Source: Fischerella sp. JS2 (GTDB lineage: Bacteria > Cyanobacteriota > Cyanobacteriia > Cyanobacteriales > Nostocaceae). Taken from it: a stretch of DNA of 64,000 bases. The notes under the pieces are model-generated. The model had not been told where the DNA came from. It searched no databases and saw only the letters and a list, made by a program, of their open reading frames with translations. The position numbers were made by a program, and so were the translations under genes. The DNA is taken from positions 992,001 through 1,056,000 of the forward strand of contig NZ_CP135918.1 of NCBI RefSeq assembly GCF_032393985.1, in the 5' to 3' direction. Positions 47,009 to 56,438 of this stretch are shown here, piece by piece (positions within the stretch are counted from its first letter, which is position 1; the number at the start of each line of letters is the position of its first letter).

Positions 47009-47929
47009 ATGTTTATACCAGTAGGATTTGAACAACGCTCTGTGATTACCTCCTTAGGCAGGATGGTTTACTATACTGCCACTGGCTTACCTTGGCAGAA
47101 GAATAAAGTTGCTAGCGAGGAATTAGAGACTCTAGTGTTCTTGCATGGATTTGGTGGAGGTTCTTCTGCATATGAGTGGTCAAAAGTTTATCCAGCATTT
47201 GCCAGTGAGTATCGCATTTTGGCCCCAGACTTAATCGGTTGGGGTCGATCTGAGCATCCCGCACGCAATTTCACAATTGAAGACTACTTGACGACGATTC
47301 GAGAGTTTTTGCAGCAGACTTGCACTTTCCCTGTGAGAGTAATTGCTTCATCTTTGACAGCAGCGTTTACTATTCGAGTTGCGATCGCTCATCCAGAATT
47401 ATTCAAGTCTTTAATTCTTACCATACCTTCTGGAATTTCTGACTTTGGACAAGATTACTCTCGCACTTTTTTTGCTCAACTCATCAGTATTCCTGTTGTT
47501 GATAGAATACTTTACTCTACTGGAGTAGCAACAGAAAATGGTATTCGTAGCTTTCTAGAGCAAAGACAATTTGCTCGCCCCAACCGGATATATGAAGAAA
47601 TTGTCCAAGCTTATCTAGAATCAGCCAAGCAACCCAACGCTGAATACGCTGCCTTATCTTTCGTACGCGGTGACTTGAGTTTTGATTTATCACTTTACAT
47701 TCAACAATTAACTATTCCGACCGCAATTATTTGGGGACAAAAATCACAATTTACTAGTCCGGAAATTGGGTATCGTCTTGCTCAAATGAATACGCAAGCG
47801 ATTAAATTTTTCCAAGAATTAGAAGATGTAGGATTGACACCACAATTAGAACTGCCAGCAGTAACAATTGGTTTAATTAGAAAATTCTTACCTCTTTTAA
47901 TGGAATCACCAACAGCGGTAACTTATTAA
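47009..47929 (+). CDS. Degenerate alpha/beta-hydrolase-fold protein
   Basis: 306 residues with a clear alpha/beta-hydrolase fold: TLVFLHGFGGGSSAYEWSKV (oxyanion region), ILAPDLIGWGRSEHP, the nucleophile-elbow position VIASSLTAAFTIRVAIAHPE and a cap domain. Two catalytic positions look lost. Where a G-x-S-x-G elbow is expected there is A-S-S-L-T (Ser kept, both Gly lost); the acid position reads WGQKSQFTSP with Ser where Asp is usual; and the His position reads EDVGLTPQLELP where G-H-x-P is usual. A non-catalytic or altered role is therefore likely. The alignment is by eye. A palindromic terminator-like repeat follows. Confidence 0.82.
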   Translation: MFIPVGFEQRSVITSLGRMVYYTATGLPWQKNKVASEELETLVFLHGFGGGSSAYEWSKVYPAFASEYRILAPDLIGWGRSEHPARNFTIEDYLTTIREFLQQTCTFPVRVIASSLTAAFTIRVAIAHPELFKSLILTIPSGISDFGQDYSRTFFAQLISIPVVDRILYSTGVATENGIRSFLEQRQFARPNRIYEEIVQAYLESAKQPNAEYAALSFVRGDLSFDLSLYIQQLTIPTAIIWGQKSQFTSPEIGYRLAQMNTQAIKFFQELEDVGLTPQLELPAVTIGLIRKFLPLLMESPTAVTY

Positions 47930-47954
47930 GAACAATACTTTAGAGTCAAATGCG

Positions 47955-47987
47955 AGATCCCCGACTTTTTAAAAAAGTCGGGGATCT
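47955..47987. repeat. 33-base palindrome (GATCCCCGACTTTTT arms), probable bidirectional terminator
   Basis: AGATCCCCGACTTTTT (47955-47970) and AAAAAGTCGGGGATCT (47972-47987) are exact inverted copies around one A. It lies between the convergent hydrolase and DUF4330 genes. Confidence 0.8.
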
Positions 47988-48067
47988 GACTCCTTGCAAC
48001 TCCTAAGAACTAATGAAACAGACTACTAGCTATAAAAGTGCCAAAAACCAAGTGTTGTGGTGCGGAA

Positions 48068-48604
48068 CTAAGATTTATCTTTAATCCGCACATCAATCAC
48101 GCTGGCATTGAAGTTGTAATTAAAGCCTTCTAATTCAAATGGCATTCCAATTTTGACTTTGCTATTACCTAAAACTGGACCATTTTCTGTTACTTGTGCT
48201 TTGCCTTCCAAAGTCAATAACATATCTGTACTAAAACTGTTTGATTTAGGATCTGGCAATTCTTTCACAGTACCATCCGGCTGGGGAACAAGTACAGTTC
48301 TAGGTAAAGGTTGAAGAGATTTGATATCTATTTTACCGTGAGGTTGATTACGAATAATAACATTTGTCTTACCGCCTTTTTTAAATCCTTGGCTATATAA
48401 CTGTTCGGGGTCACGTACATTTAATCCTCGAACAATTAAATCTACTTCAATAGGTACTGTTTTAGTACCCACTTGGGCAACAGAACCAGTACTGCCAGGG
48501 AAGAAAAAGATGCCAAATATAACTAGCAAAATTACCAGTCCAGCACATATATCAAGGACATTAAATTTACCAAATAAACGACCTTTGGAATCTAAAATAG
48601 CCAT
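48068..48604 (-). CDS. DUF4330-family membrane-anchored protein
   Basis: 178 residues. The opening AILDSKGRLFGKFNVLDIC and a single membrane helix (about residues 20-40) are diagnostic of DUF4330. The rest is a soluble domain outside the cytoplasm with IEVDLIVRGLNVRDPEQLY and a C-terminal FELEGFNYNFNASVIDVRI. Function is unknown; the family is common in cyanobacteria. The gene is convergent with the hydrolase gene, with the palindrome between them. Confidence 0.85.
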   Translation of the reverse strand: MAILDSKGRLFGKFNVLDICAGLVILLVIFGIFFFPGSTGSVAQVGTKTVPIEVDLIVRGLNVRDPEQLYSQGFKKGGKTNVIIRNQPHGKIDIKSLQPLPRTVLVPQPDGTVKELPDPKSNSFSTDMLLTLEGKAQVTENGPVLGNSKVKIGMPFELEGFNYNFNASVIDVRIKDKS

Positions 48605-49028
48605 AACTGCAATTTTCCTAAATCTAGTTTTTGACAGAAGAAAGGATGAAGGATGAAGGATGTAATTTTGTCATTCTTAGGACGTACGCAAGAGATATCC
48701 CAAACTCTTATTCCTACCCTGCGGGAAGCTGCTTGCACATCTACGTGTCCTACCCTTACGGGAAGGCACTTCGTATCTACGCGGTTCGTTTTTTGATGAT
48801 TTTGCGTAAGTCTTGATACTTCACACTTCATACTTCAGCCTTCAGTTGACATGCGACAGTTTATCATGACCGCTGTTTTTAGTTGCTGCTGCCAAAAAAC
48901 ATCGGTTAAAACTGCATTATAGTCAACTCTGTAGTGACATCTGCATGAGAAATTTGTGATGCAACTTGTTGTATCCTGCTTGCGTCTGTTAGTTTTACGT
49001 TCTTCCTAAAGTCTTTTCAGATCAAATT
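48605..49028. other. Divergent intergenic region with dispersed repeats
   Basis: 424 bases between DUF4330 and the M48 protease genes. GATGAAGGATGAAGGATG copies (about 48643-48662), the TACCCTGCGGGAAGCTGCTT / CCTTACGGGAAGG composite (48710-48785) and TACTTCACACTTCATACTTC (about 48817-48836). No gene. Confidence 0.55.
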
Positions 49029-49889
49029 ATGAATAATAGGAAAAGCTTATCTATCTATTACAGTTTTTTTCGGCATCGTTTGTTTTATCCGTTGATTTCG
49101 GTGCTAGTGGCGCTGAGTATTTGTTTGAGTAGCGCCTTACCATCCCAAGCTTTTGATTGGGTTCCTCTAATTTTTCAAGGAGTCCAAGCACTTCAGCTTT
49201 CTAATATGTCTGATCGCCAGGAAGTTGAAGTTGGTAAACAAATTAATCAACAACTGCTAGACAGTGACGTTCGATTATATCGTGATGCCAATATTAATCG
49301 TTATGTGCAACAAATTGGTCAGCGATTGGTAGCAAATAGCGATCGCCCCAAGCTTCCTTTTACTTTCCAAGTAATTGACGATGATAGTATAAATGCTTTT
49401 GCCACTCTTGGTGGATTTGTATATATAAATACAGGCTTAATAGAAACTGCCGAAAATGAAGCGGAACTAGCAAGTGTCATGGCCCATGAAATTGGTCATG
49501 TTGGCGGTAGACATCTAATCAAACAGATGCGCCAAAAGGCGATTGACGAAGGTTTGTTAACAGCAGCAGGTTTAGACCGCAGTAAAGTAGTACAAATTGG
49601 TTATCAGTTAGCCCGCAATCTACCTGGTAGTCGTAAAAACGAATTTGATGCTGATAAAAGAGGATTAGCAACTTTGACACGTACTGGTTACAGTCAAGAG
49701 GCGATGGTTTCCTTTATGCAGAAACTAGTCAAAAAGGGTTCTGTGCCTACATTTTTGAGTACTCACCCAGCAACAGGTGATCGCATTGATGCGATTAAAA
49801 AGACAATCAATACTCAATCAAGCAATAGTAACTATGGTTTAGACAATTCTACATACAAGACCAATATCCAAGCATTGCTTAGGTCTTGA
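49029..49889 (+). CDS. Secreted or membrane-anchored M48-family metalloprotease
   Basis: 286 residues. N-terminal hydrophobic signal (LISVLVALSICLSSALPSQA) with a likely cleavage after SQA, so periplasmic. The zinc motif HEIGH is in VMAHEIGHVGGRHL (about residue 155) and the third ligand Glu is in NEFDADKRG. The segment FATLGGFVYINTGLIE is typical of the YcaL/BepA-like part of M48 (Oma1 type). BepA-type enzymes check outer-membrane protein assembly. The length fits the protease domain alone; no TPR region follows. Confidence 0.92.
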   Translation: MNNRKSLSIYYSFFRHRLFYPLISVLVALSICLSSALPSQAFDWVPLIFQGVQALQLSNMSDRQEVEVGKQINQQLLDSDVRLYRDANINRYVQQIGQRLVANSDRPKLPFTFQVIDDDSINAFATLGGFVYINTGLIETAENEAELASVMAHEIGHVGGRHLIKQMRQKAIDEGLLTAAGLDRSKVVQIGYQLARNLPGSRKNEFDADKRGLATLTRTGYSQEAMVSFMQKLVKKGSVPTFLSTHPATGDRIDAIKKTINTQSSNSNYGLDNSTYKTNIQALLRS

Positions 49890-49998
49890 AGCGATTTTAT
49901 TTTTGTGGATTGTGGATTGGGGTTTTCTACCTCATCCAAATCTTAATATCAATTTTGGATTTTAGATTTTGGATTAAAACCATAGCTTTCACTCAACA

Positions 49999-50757
49999 TT
50001 AGGCGAAACACTTGTTGCGGTGATTAACATGAAATTGTTTCGGGTTGACGATGGTCACTATTTCTTCTAAAGGTGAGATCCGGATGCAATTTTTAAGAAC
50101 ATTTGCTTGATAAACCAAATTATTTGTAATATCCAATCCCGTTAACCAACCACTACGGGGATGATAAGCCCCAGTATCTATATCTAACCACCCTTGTCCT
50201 TGGGCTAATTGTCCAGGGGAAACGCCTGGTAGAGTAAAAGTAATAGTATGACCGATAATCATCAATTTATCGGAGAAGTATGGTTCTTCAATACTATGGA
50301 ATTCATCTCGCACCCAACAAAATTGATTGGCAGTTTGTTCTGTCAGGGGAATGAAAGGGTTAACACCAGCATGAACTAACCAAATATCCCCTAAATCAAT
50401 ATATGTAGGCAAATTATCAAACCATTCTAGATGATCGTGGGGAATTGTAGCTTCTTCATAACTAGCTACTGTTGCCTGACCACCACTATATAGCCATGCT
50501 TGTACTGTAGGAGTGGGGATACGTTTAGTGAGAATATTTAATAGCATTTGCTCGTGATTCCCTAACAAACATTGATAGGGACTGTCTTTGACAAAATTAA
50601 CTACTTGGGCGCTTTGTGGACCACGATCTATTAAGTCTCCTAAAAAGTAGACTTGATCGTCTGATGCGGGGGCGATCGCATCCAACAATCTCATTAAACC
50701 TTCGTAGTGACCATGCACATCCCCAATTACTATCCTTCGGTAACTAGTTACGCTCAT
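49999..50757 (-). CDS. PP2A/calcineurin-like serine/threonine phosphatase
   Basis: 252 residues of the metallophosphoesterase superfamily. Metal-binding motifs are GDVHGHYEG (12-20), FLGDLIDRGPQS, LLGNHEQM, the His of VHAGVNP and IGHTI. This is the set of the PrpA/bacteriophage-lambda-like protein phosphatase group, also related to diadenosine tetraphosphatases. Dephosphorylation of phosphoproteins is likely, not shown. The gene is convergent with the M48 protease gene. Confidence 0.88.
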   Translation of the reverse strand: MSVTSYRRIVIGDVHGHYEGLMRLLDAIAPASDDQVYFLGDLIDRGPQSAQVVNFVKDSPYQCLLGNHEQMLLNILTKRIPTPTVQAWLYSGGQATVASYEEATIPHDHLEWFDNLPTYIDLGDIWLVHAGVNPFIPLTEQTANQFCWVRDEFHSIEEPYFSDKLMIIGHTITFTLPGVSPGQLAQGQGWLDIDTGAYHPRSGWLTGLDITNNLVYQANVLKNCIRISPLEEIVTIVNPKQFHVNHRNKCFA

Positions 50758-51173
50758 CGGCTTATTGTTTGACTAATTTTGCCTTTTGTTTTGCTGCTAC
50801 AGTATAAACTGCATAAATTTCGTAAATTTAGTAAAAAACTTACAAATCTGTCATTTATTCCATTATTCCCAGTTGCACTGGCTATATTTAAATTTGATGT
50901 CAGAATTTTCCTTTGAGACTTTGCACAAATAACCTCATCTTATGTGCAGATTCTGCTAAGCAATTTAAATTTTAAATAAATGTATATGATAATCGCTTCA
51001 ATTTAATAGTTGGCAGGGAGGTAAAACCCCTTCAGCGACTTTAGCCCCAGTGAATAATTGTAGCAATAAATACACACAAGTCAAGTTTTTTTATATCTGC
51101 AAAAGATAATAATAACCGTTGAAAATGGCAATGGGTCAACAAATACGGTAAAAATCAACTAATTGATTTTTGT
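50758..51173. other. Intergenic region downstream of the replication-protein gene
   Basis: 416 AT-rich bases with no supported gene. A GGGAGGTAAAACCCC short hairpin (about 51017-51031) is visible. Part of it must be the promoter of the phosphatase gene. Confidence 0.45.
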
Positions 51174-54100
51174 TTATCTGACATACACAGGATTTTTATA
51201 TTTATTTCCTGTATATATGTGCTGTGCTGTGCTTCTCAAATCAGAGTAACAATCAGTAATATCGCATCCAATGCTCTTAAGATTAGTTGATATTAGCTGG
51301 TCTCGTTGATGCCAAACTGCAAATATTCTCTCTCTACCATCATCGAGAGTTACGGGATTTATTCTGTAAGATTGATCAACTCGCTGTAATTTCAAACCTA
51401 GTAAATTCAATAATCTACTCAGGATTTTGATTGCTGAAACGTGTTCTTTACCCTTCACTAAATTGATACCAAGTGTTCTTTTAATGTGTCTACTACACTG
51501 CACAGCAGTATTTTGCAACAACATTAAATCAGCATCGTGTTCAGTAAATACTCGTTCTGGCTCTAAAAACTGTAGCATTCCTAAAGCTCTCATTGCTTCA
51601 ACTTTGAGGGTATATATTTTTAAATCTGGTAGAAAAACCTTACCTTCACCCCAGGATAGTTGCTGTTGCCATTCTTGCTGATCTCGTCGCCAAAAATATT
51701 CACTTTCATGAGTGAGATAATAGTGAATTAACAATTGTCCATAATATCCCTGGTCATCTAGCAATTTAAGTTGGGGAGTAACTGCTATGCCGTATTTCTG
51801 CCTAAGAATATATTTATGAATTTGATTGCGTTCCTTATCTGTTAGCGAATGTTTAGCTATTAGCTGCTCATATTCCACATAGTCAATATTTTTGGCATTA
51901 GCTACAGCCGTTGCTGCTAATAATTGATTTTGTTGCTTAATTTCCTTGATTTTGCGTTTAATTTCTTTTGCTTTTTGACGACTTTTTGACCAGTCTTTTT
52001 GAACTCTCACAATTTCTAGAATCAATCTTCTGCGAGTCGCTAAATCATTAGGGTCAGTAGCTAAAAAAGCAAGACGTAAATCACGAACAATATTATTTTG
52101 GACAGCATTACTCCGTAGATGAATTTGATGACCATCAGCAATTAAACCATCTTTCATTGATTGACGATAGAGGTTAATCGAAGCATTTACTCTTGCTGCT
52201 AATTTAGACCAAGTTCGTAAATGAATTGGATCATACACTAATGGTAAATCTACATCAATTTTATGTATAGGACTAAGTAAGGCTAAGTTTTCTTTTTGAT
52301 TTTCTTGATACCAAGAAGAGAGCAAACGATAATTTGTACTACCACTACCAATTAAACCAACACCTCGCTTAGCACACCAAATAACTCGTGGGACATCATC
52401 TCGTACCCTGGCTAATGCTTGTCGTGCTTCTGAATCAGGAATTACTCCTTGAAAAATGCCATATACACAATCGAAATGTTGGACATCAATACTAATTCCA
52501 GTCCCTAAGCTGGGAGTGACAAAAACAGTATCGTATTCTGGCACTTTTTGGTTAATACATGTGATAAAGTCAACAGCTTCATGACCAGGAGTATTTGTTG
52601 TCAAACTACTGACTACTAAGGTTTTAGAAAATTGCTTTTGCAGTCTTTGCAGTCGTTCTTTCAAGTAGCCAGCGATTGTTTCACAACTGTAACGTCCGGA
52701 ACGACTATCAGTAGTAACATAACATTTACGTCCTGCCATTAAATCTAATTCTAGCTGGTGAATTAGTGGAGTTGGGTTAGGAGAATCATAAAAAGTCACA
52801 TCCCAACCTCGTTGCGGTTTCCATTGATTAACTACTACCCACGGGGTTAATTTAATTCCTGCTAATGCTTGTAAATATTCTAAAGAAATATCAGATAAAT
52901 CGGCATCTTGAGCAATAACTAATCCACCTGTGGTTAGTATATTAGCAATTAGTTGCTGAAATGATTTTAATAATTTGACTCGTTTTTCTTGACAAGTGTT
53001 ACTGTTGAGCAGATGCCATAACGATTGTTCTACTTCATCTAAAACTAAGATAGCTCCTTGCCAATCTTCAGGATTCAGCTTCCATAAAGAATCTATACAT
53101 AATCCTAGAGATGGGGTGGATTGATAGCGAGCATGAAAGCGATCGCTACGCACTAAGCTATCATTATTAATGCCCCAATTAATACCGATTTTTTCACATA
53201 AAAATCGACCAAGTTGAATTCTATGAGTAATTAATAAAACTGGTTGATTTCTACTTTTTGCTTGTTGCACAATTGTCTGAAGCGCTGTGGTTTTGCCTGT
53301 ACCTTTAGCTGATCTTATACCTACTAACCCAGAAGTCGGAAAAGGGATTTCCCCTAAATAGCGACTGTTAAGAGTAAGTGCTGGAGGTATAGTTAATTCG
53401 GTATGAGGCTTTGTTTGAGCAAGATAAATTTCTAAATCAACGCTTTGACGATATATTTTCTCAAAGGCACTTGCACCTTTAGCAACAATAAACTCATCAA
53501 CTCCTTTTTCTTTCCCTGTTAGTTCTATCACTTTTACAGGACAATCATTGGTTTGGAATAGAAAACCAAGTTGAGAAATAGCATTATTGACTGCGGCGAT
53601 TTTGTTGGGTTGAGTTTCAAAATCAAAGCAAATATAAAATGTGCGTTTAGCGATCGCGATCGCATCTAAGTCTGGTATCATTTGACGACTAATAACTTTG
53701 CCAAATTCATCTTTAGTAACGCGATAACCACTAGTAATTCCGGGGACACCGATAGCCGCATATCCTTGCGTTAACAGTGCAGCAGCTTTTTTGACGCCTT
53801 CACAAATAATTACTGGTATATTTCTTGCCATCACCCATGGCCAAAAACCCACAGCTTCACCATTTTCGGCAATGCTAATATCTTCAGGCATGGCTTGATT
53901 ATAACGTTGAGCGACTTGCTGCCACACATGGAGACTAACTCGTAAACAAAACACCCGCGTCGGTGTGCAGGGAGGATGTTCGTACTTAATAGATTTGCCT
54001 TTTTTATTGAGTCGAGGTTGATTTGGCTTGAAGCATCCCCACTCCATTGCTTCCCAGTTATTGAGAGGATCAAGTCCAGCACACCACCAGCCACCAGCAC

Positions 54101-54299
54101 TTACATGAGCATAGCGTTGTAACCAGCTACTCTTTACCATCCCAATGTTCGTGCGTGGTATGTGTTCAGAAATTAACAGATAGTTATAGACGGTTTCACC
54201 TTGCAAAGATTGAAAATTCAAAGTAGCTAAGTGTAAATCAATACCACTACTCTTGACTAATTCTTCTAGGTGTTGGGGTTGTAGATAGTGCAAATGCAT
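51174..54299 (-). CDS. CyRepA1-like plasmid replication protein (DUF3854 plus helicase-like)
   Basis: 1041 residues. An N-terminal part is followed by a Toprim-like DUF3854 region (about residues 155-285): VIICEGVKKAAALLTQGY and TFYICFDFE, then a P-loop ATPase with GIRSAKGTGKTTALQ (residues 327-341), ILVLDEVEQSLWHLL (Walker B) and helicase-like motifs including VFVTPSLGTGISIDV and QALARVRDDVPRVIW. A basic coiled-coil part and a C-terminal domain follow. This is the layout of CyRepA1 proteins, the replication initiators of many cyanobacterial plasmids. It lies here among chromosomal-type genes without parA/parB, mobilisation or phage genes. It is full length and without stops. Its 5' side faces a 44-bp AT-rich palindrome at 54479. 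Confidence 0.87.
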   Translation of the reverse strand: MHLHYLQPQHLEELVKSSGIDLHLATLNFQSLQGETVYNYLLISEHIPRTNIGMVKSSWLQRYAHVSAGGWWCAGLDPLNNWEAMEWGCFKPNQPRLNKKGKSIKYEHPPCTPTRVFCLRVSLHVWQQVAQRYNQAMPEDISIAENGEAVGFWPWVMARNIPVIICEGVKKAAALLTQGYAAIGVPGITSGYRVTKDEFGKVISRQMIPDLDAIAIAKRTFYICFDFETQPNKIAAVNNAISQLGFLFQTNDCPVKVIELTGKEKGVDEFIVAKGASAFEKIYRQSVDLEIYLAQTKPHTELTIPPALTLNSRYLGEIPFPTSGLVGIRSAKGTGKTTALQTIVQQAKSRNQPVLLITHRIQLGRFLCEKIGINWGINNDSLVRSDRFHARYQSTPSLGLCIDSLWKLNPEDWQGAILVLDEVEQSLWHLLNSNTCQEKRVKLLKSFQQLIANILTTGGLVIAQDADLSDISLEYLQALAGIKLTPWVVVNQWKPQRGWDVTFYDSPNPTPLIHQLELDLMAGRKCYVTTDSRSGRYSCETIAGYLKERLQRLQKQFSKTLVVSSLTTNTPGHEAVDFITCINQKVPEYDTVFVTPSLGTGISIDVQHFDCVYGIFQGVIPDSEARQALARVRDDVPRVIWCAKRGVGLIGSGSTNYRLLSSWYQENQKENLALLSPIHKIDVDLPLVYDPIHLRTWSKLAARVNASINLYRQSMKDGLIADGHQIHLRSNAVQNNIVRDLRLAFLATDPNDLATRRRLILEIVRVQKDWSKSRQKAKEIKRKIKEIKQQNQLLAATAVANAKNIDYVEYEQLIAKHSLTDKERNQIHKYILRQKYGIAVTPQLKLLDDQGYYGQLLIHYYLTHESEYFWRRDQQEWQQQLSWGEGKVFLPDLKIYTLKVEAMRALGMLQFLEPERVFTEHDADLMLLQNTAVQCSRHIKRTLGINLVKGKEHVSAIKILSRLLNLLGLKLQRVDQSYRINPVTLDDGRERIFAVWHQRDQLISTNLKSIGCDITDCYSDLRSTAQHIYTGNKYKNPVYVR

Positions 54300-54478
54300 T
54301 AGTCAGCGCAAAATGGGAGACAATGGATTTAAAACCTTACCACGCTCCTACTAGATTTAATAGAAGTAATTTTAACGATTTACAGTTGTCTTTTTTTACC
54401 AAGTTACGGGAGACACATCGGTGAAATATTCCGTAGGTTATAGAGTCTTTTTTATTGCCTGACTAATAAGTATGTATT

Positions 54479-54522
54479 GTAATATTTATTATAATTTACA
54501 TATTAATTATAAGTAATATTAC
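54479..54522. repeat. 44-bp AT-rich imperfect palindrome upstream of the CyRepA1-like gene
   Basis: The arms GTAATATT (54479-54486) and AATATTAC (54515-54522), and inside them TTATAATT and AATTATAA, share one centre at 54500/54501. About 18 of 22 positions pair. It lies about 180 bases upstream of the replication-protein start and about 135 bases upstream of the divergent SnoaL-like gene. An operator or replication-origin element is an inference. Confidence 0.6.
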
Positions 54523-54657
54523 ATAGTTAATCTCAGTAGTTACTTACAAACTCTAGTACACATACAAAACTGTGCTATGTTTGTTACCTGAACAGAAGCT
54601 TTAAATGCCTTGTTTGAGACTGTCTGTGATCATGCGATTTAATTTTTAGAACACATT

Positions 54658-55044
54658 ATGGCAGCAGAGTATTCACAAGAAATACTTCTCCGTAAGCTTG
54701 AAGAGCGTTTGCTGCAACCCGATGTACGAAGATCAGCGCTAGAAGTTGCAGACTTGCTGGCTGACGAATTTATTGAATTCGGAAGTTCAGGACGTGTCTT
54801 TGATAAGCAGCAAACTATCGAGCATTTGCAGAATGAACCCATTGAACCCCTAACTCAAAGATCAATAACAGAATTCAACACCTCGGTTTTGGCAGCAGGA
54901 GTTGTTTTAGTAACTTATCGTGTAGTTAGATACAGTACAGCTAGCGAAGAGCATGTTTATTCACTACGAAGTTCTGTATGGAAATTAATTAATAATCAAT
55001 GGAAAATAGTCTTCCATCAAGGTACTTTGACAAAGGAGGCATAA
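54658..55044 (+). CDS. SnoaL/NTF2-like protein (DUF4440 type)
   Basis: 128 residues. The NTF2-like fold is seen in LEVADLLADEFIEFGSSGRV, a helix-strand of the DUF4440 type, then RSITEFNTSVLAAGVVLVTY and VWKLINNQWKIVFHQGTLT. Members are small cone-shaped proteins used as enzymes, immunity proteins or ligand-binding subunits; the role of this one is unknown. It is divergent from the replication-protein gene with 358 bases between. The next gene, an acetyltransferase, follows after 150 bases on the same strand. Confidence 0.8.
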   Translation: MAAEYSQEILLRKLEERLLQPDVRRSALEVADLLADEFIEFGSSGRVFDKQQTIEHLQNEPIEPLTQRSITEFNTSVLAAGVVLVTYRVVRYSTASEEHVYSLRSSVWKLINNQWKIVFHQGTLTKEA

Positions 55045-55194
55045 TAGCTGCAGTAGACGGACGCAAGCCGCTAGTGTTGAATGAGGGTAATCACTGCTAT
55101 TGATATAGCCGTCTGTAAGATGCGATCGCAACTGAAACTATCATTACATAATCACTGAACTTGGTAAAAAGATAAGTAATTCCGAGGTGCTGCG

Positions 55195-55827
55195 ATGCAA
55201 TGTCCAGATGCAAAAAACCCACATCCCATGCAGGGTTTTCCCCAGGTATGTTTTATTAAAAACACTGTCACCAACCCTAACATCATCATTGGGGATTATA
55301 CATATTACGATGACCTACAAGACTCGGAAAACTTTGAGCGTAATGTGCTTTACCACTACCCATTTATTGGCGACAAGCTGATCATTGGCAAGTTTTGTGC
55401 TTTAGCCACAGGCGTAAAATTCATCATGAATGGTGCAAATCATCAGATGTCTGGCTTTTCAACCTATCCATTTAACATTTTTGGTAGTGGTTGGGAACGC
55501 CTCACACCAAAACCCGAAGAATTACCTTTCAAAGGTGACACTGTGATTGGTAACGATGTGTGGATTGGATACGAAGCAGTGATTATGCCTGGAGTTAAAA
55601 TCGGTGATGGTGCGGTCGTTGCTGCAAAATCTGTAGTTGTCAAAGATGTACCACCTTACGCAATTGTCGGAGGTAATCCAGCTAGTTTATTACGCCTACG
55701 CTTTCCAGACGAAATCATTGATGCTTTACTAAAAATTGCCTGGTGGAACTGGGATATAGAAAAAATTACGAGAAATTTAGAAAACATTGTGGGTGCAGAT
55801 ATTGAAGCGTTAAAAAATTGTGTGTGA
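55195..55827 (+). CDS. Vat-like xenobiotic O-acetyltransferase (left-handed beta-helix)
   Basis: 210 residues. Hexapeptide repeats form a left-handed beta helix: [18 protein letters not shown], the catalytic His in [15 protein letters not shown], then [20 protein letters not shown] followed by [20 protein letters not shown] and [12 protein letters not shown]. The layout and the YPFNIFG loop fit the Vat/CatB group that acetylates streptogramin A or chloramphenicol, but environmental members may act on other acceptors. GAGGTG stands eight bases before the ATG. It might be co-transcribed with the SnoaL-like gene. Confidence 0.88.
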   Translation: MQCPDAKNPHPMQGFPQVCFIKNTVTNPNIIIGDYTYYDDLQDSENFERNVLYHYPFIGDKLIIGKFCALATGVKFIMNGANHQMSGFSTYPFNIFGSGWERLTPKPEELPFKGDTVIGNDVWIGYEAVIMPGVKIGDGAVVAAKSVVVKDVPPYAIVGGNPASLLRLRFPDEIIDALLKIAWWNWDIEKITRNLENIVGADIEALKNCV

Positions 55828-55907
55828 TTTCCGTAATTATTGCTGTAATGATAGCAATTATTAAGGACAAATGAAAACCCTCACGATTTAACTTTATTTA
55901 CACCAAT

Positions 55908-56438
55908 TTACTTATCTTTCCCCTTGTTATTTTCTTCCTCAATACTCTTGCGAAGTTCAATATACTGCTTACCTAAAGCCGTGATTTTAACATAATTAGA
56001 TAAATTATTTCCTTCATAAGGAATATCACGAATTTCCTTTGTATCCTCTATGTAACCTATATCTCGTAAGTGGTACAGTTCTCTTTCTAATTTAGCTGTC
56101 AAATCGTAAATACCATAGTTACCAGAGTTAATTTTTTGCAATGACTTATACATTGATTCTGGTATTGTTAAGTGAAATATCTTATCTACTCTGTTTTTCG
56201 TAGTACTCAGTTTTTTATTAAGAGAATTGATTTTGTTGTCAATTTTATCTCTGTCGAATGTCAGCGCAACAACATCATCTGCTCGTGGGATAAAAACCAT
56301 TAAGATTGCAATGAAAAGCAATGCTGCTATAGTTAATACAGAACTACGTCCAGAGAATAACATTACCAGTAAAACGCCTTCTATAAAAGCAAGGCATGAA
56401 AAAGCAGCCCACCATTTTGTGGTATAGTCTTGAGTCAT
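55908..56438 (-). CDS. Membrane-anchored protein with coiled coil and winged-helix-like domain
   Basis: About 176 residues from ATG at 56438 with GGGAGAG six bases upstream; the TTG start five codons earlier overlaps that site. Two hydrophobic helices (WWAAFSCLAFIEGVLLVMLF and VLTIAALLFIAILMVFI) are followed by a coiled-coil stretch (DKIDNKINSLNKKLSTTKNR) and a winged-helix-like region: LQKINSGNYGIYDLTAKLER, ELYHLRDIGYIED, SNYVKITALGKQYIELR. The last part resembles small winged-helix modules in bacterial signalling and defence-type proteins. Function unknown. Confidence 0.7.
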   Translation of the reverse strand: MTQDYTTKWWAAFSCLAFIEGVLLVMLFSGRSSVLTIAALLFIAILMVFIPRADDVVALTFDRDKIDNKINSLNKKLSTTKNRVDKIFHLTIPESMYKSLQKINSGNYGIYDLTAKLERELYHLRDIGYIEDTKEIRDIPYEGNNLSNYVKITALGKQYIELRKSIEEENNKGKDK

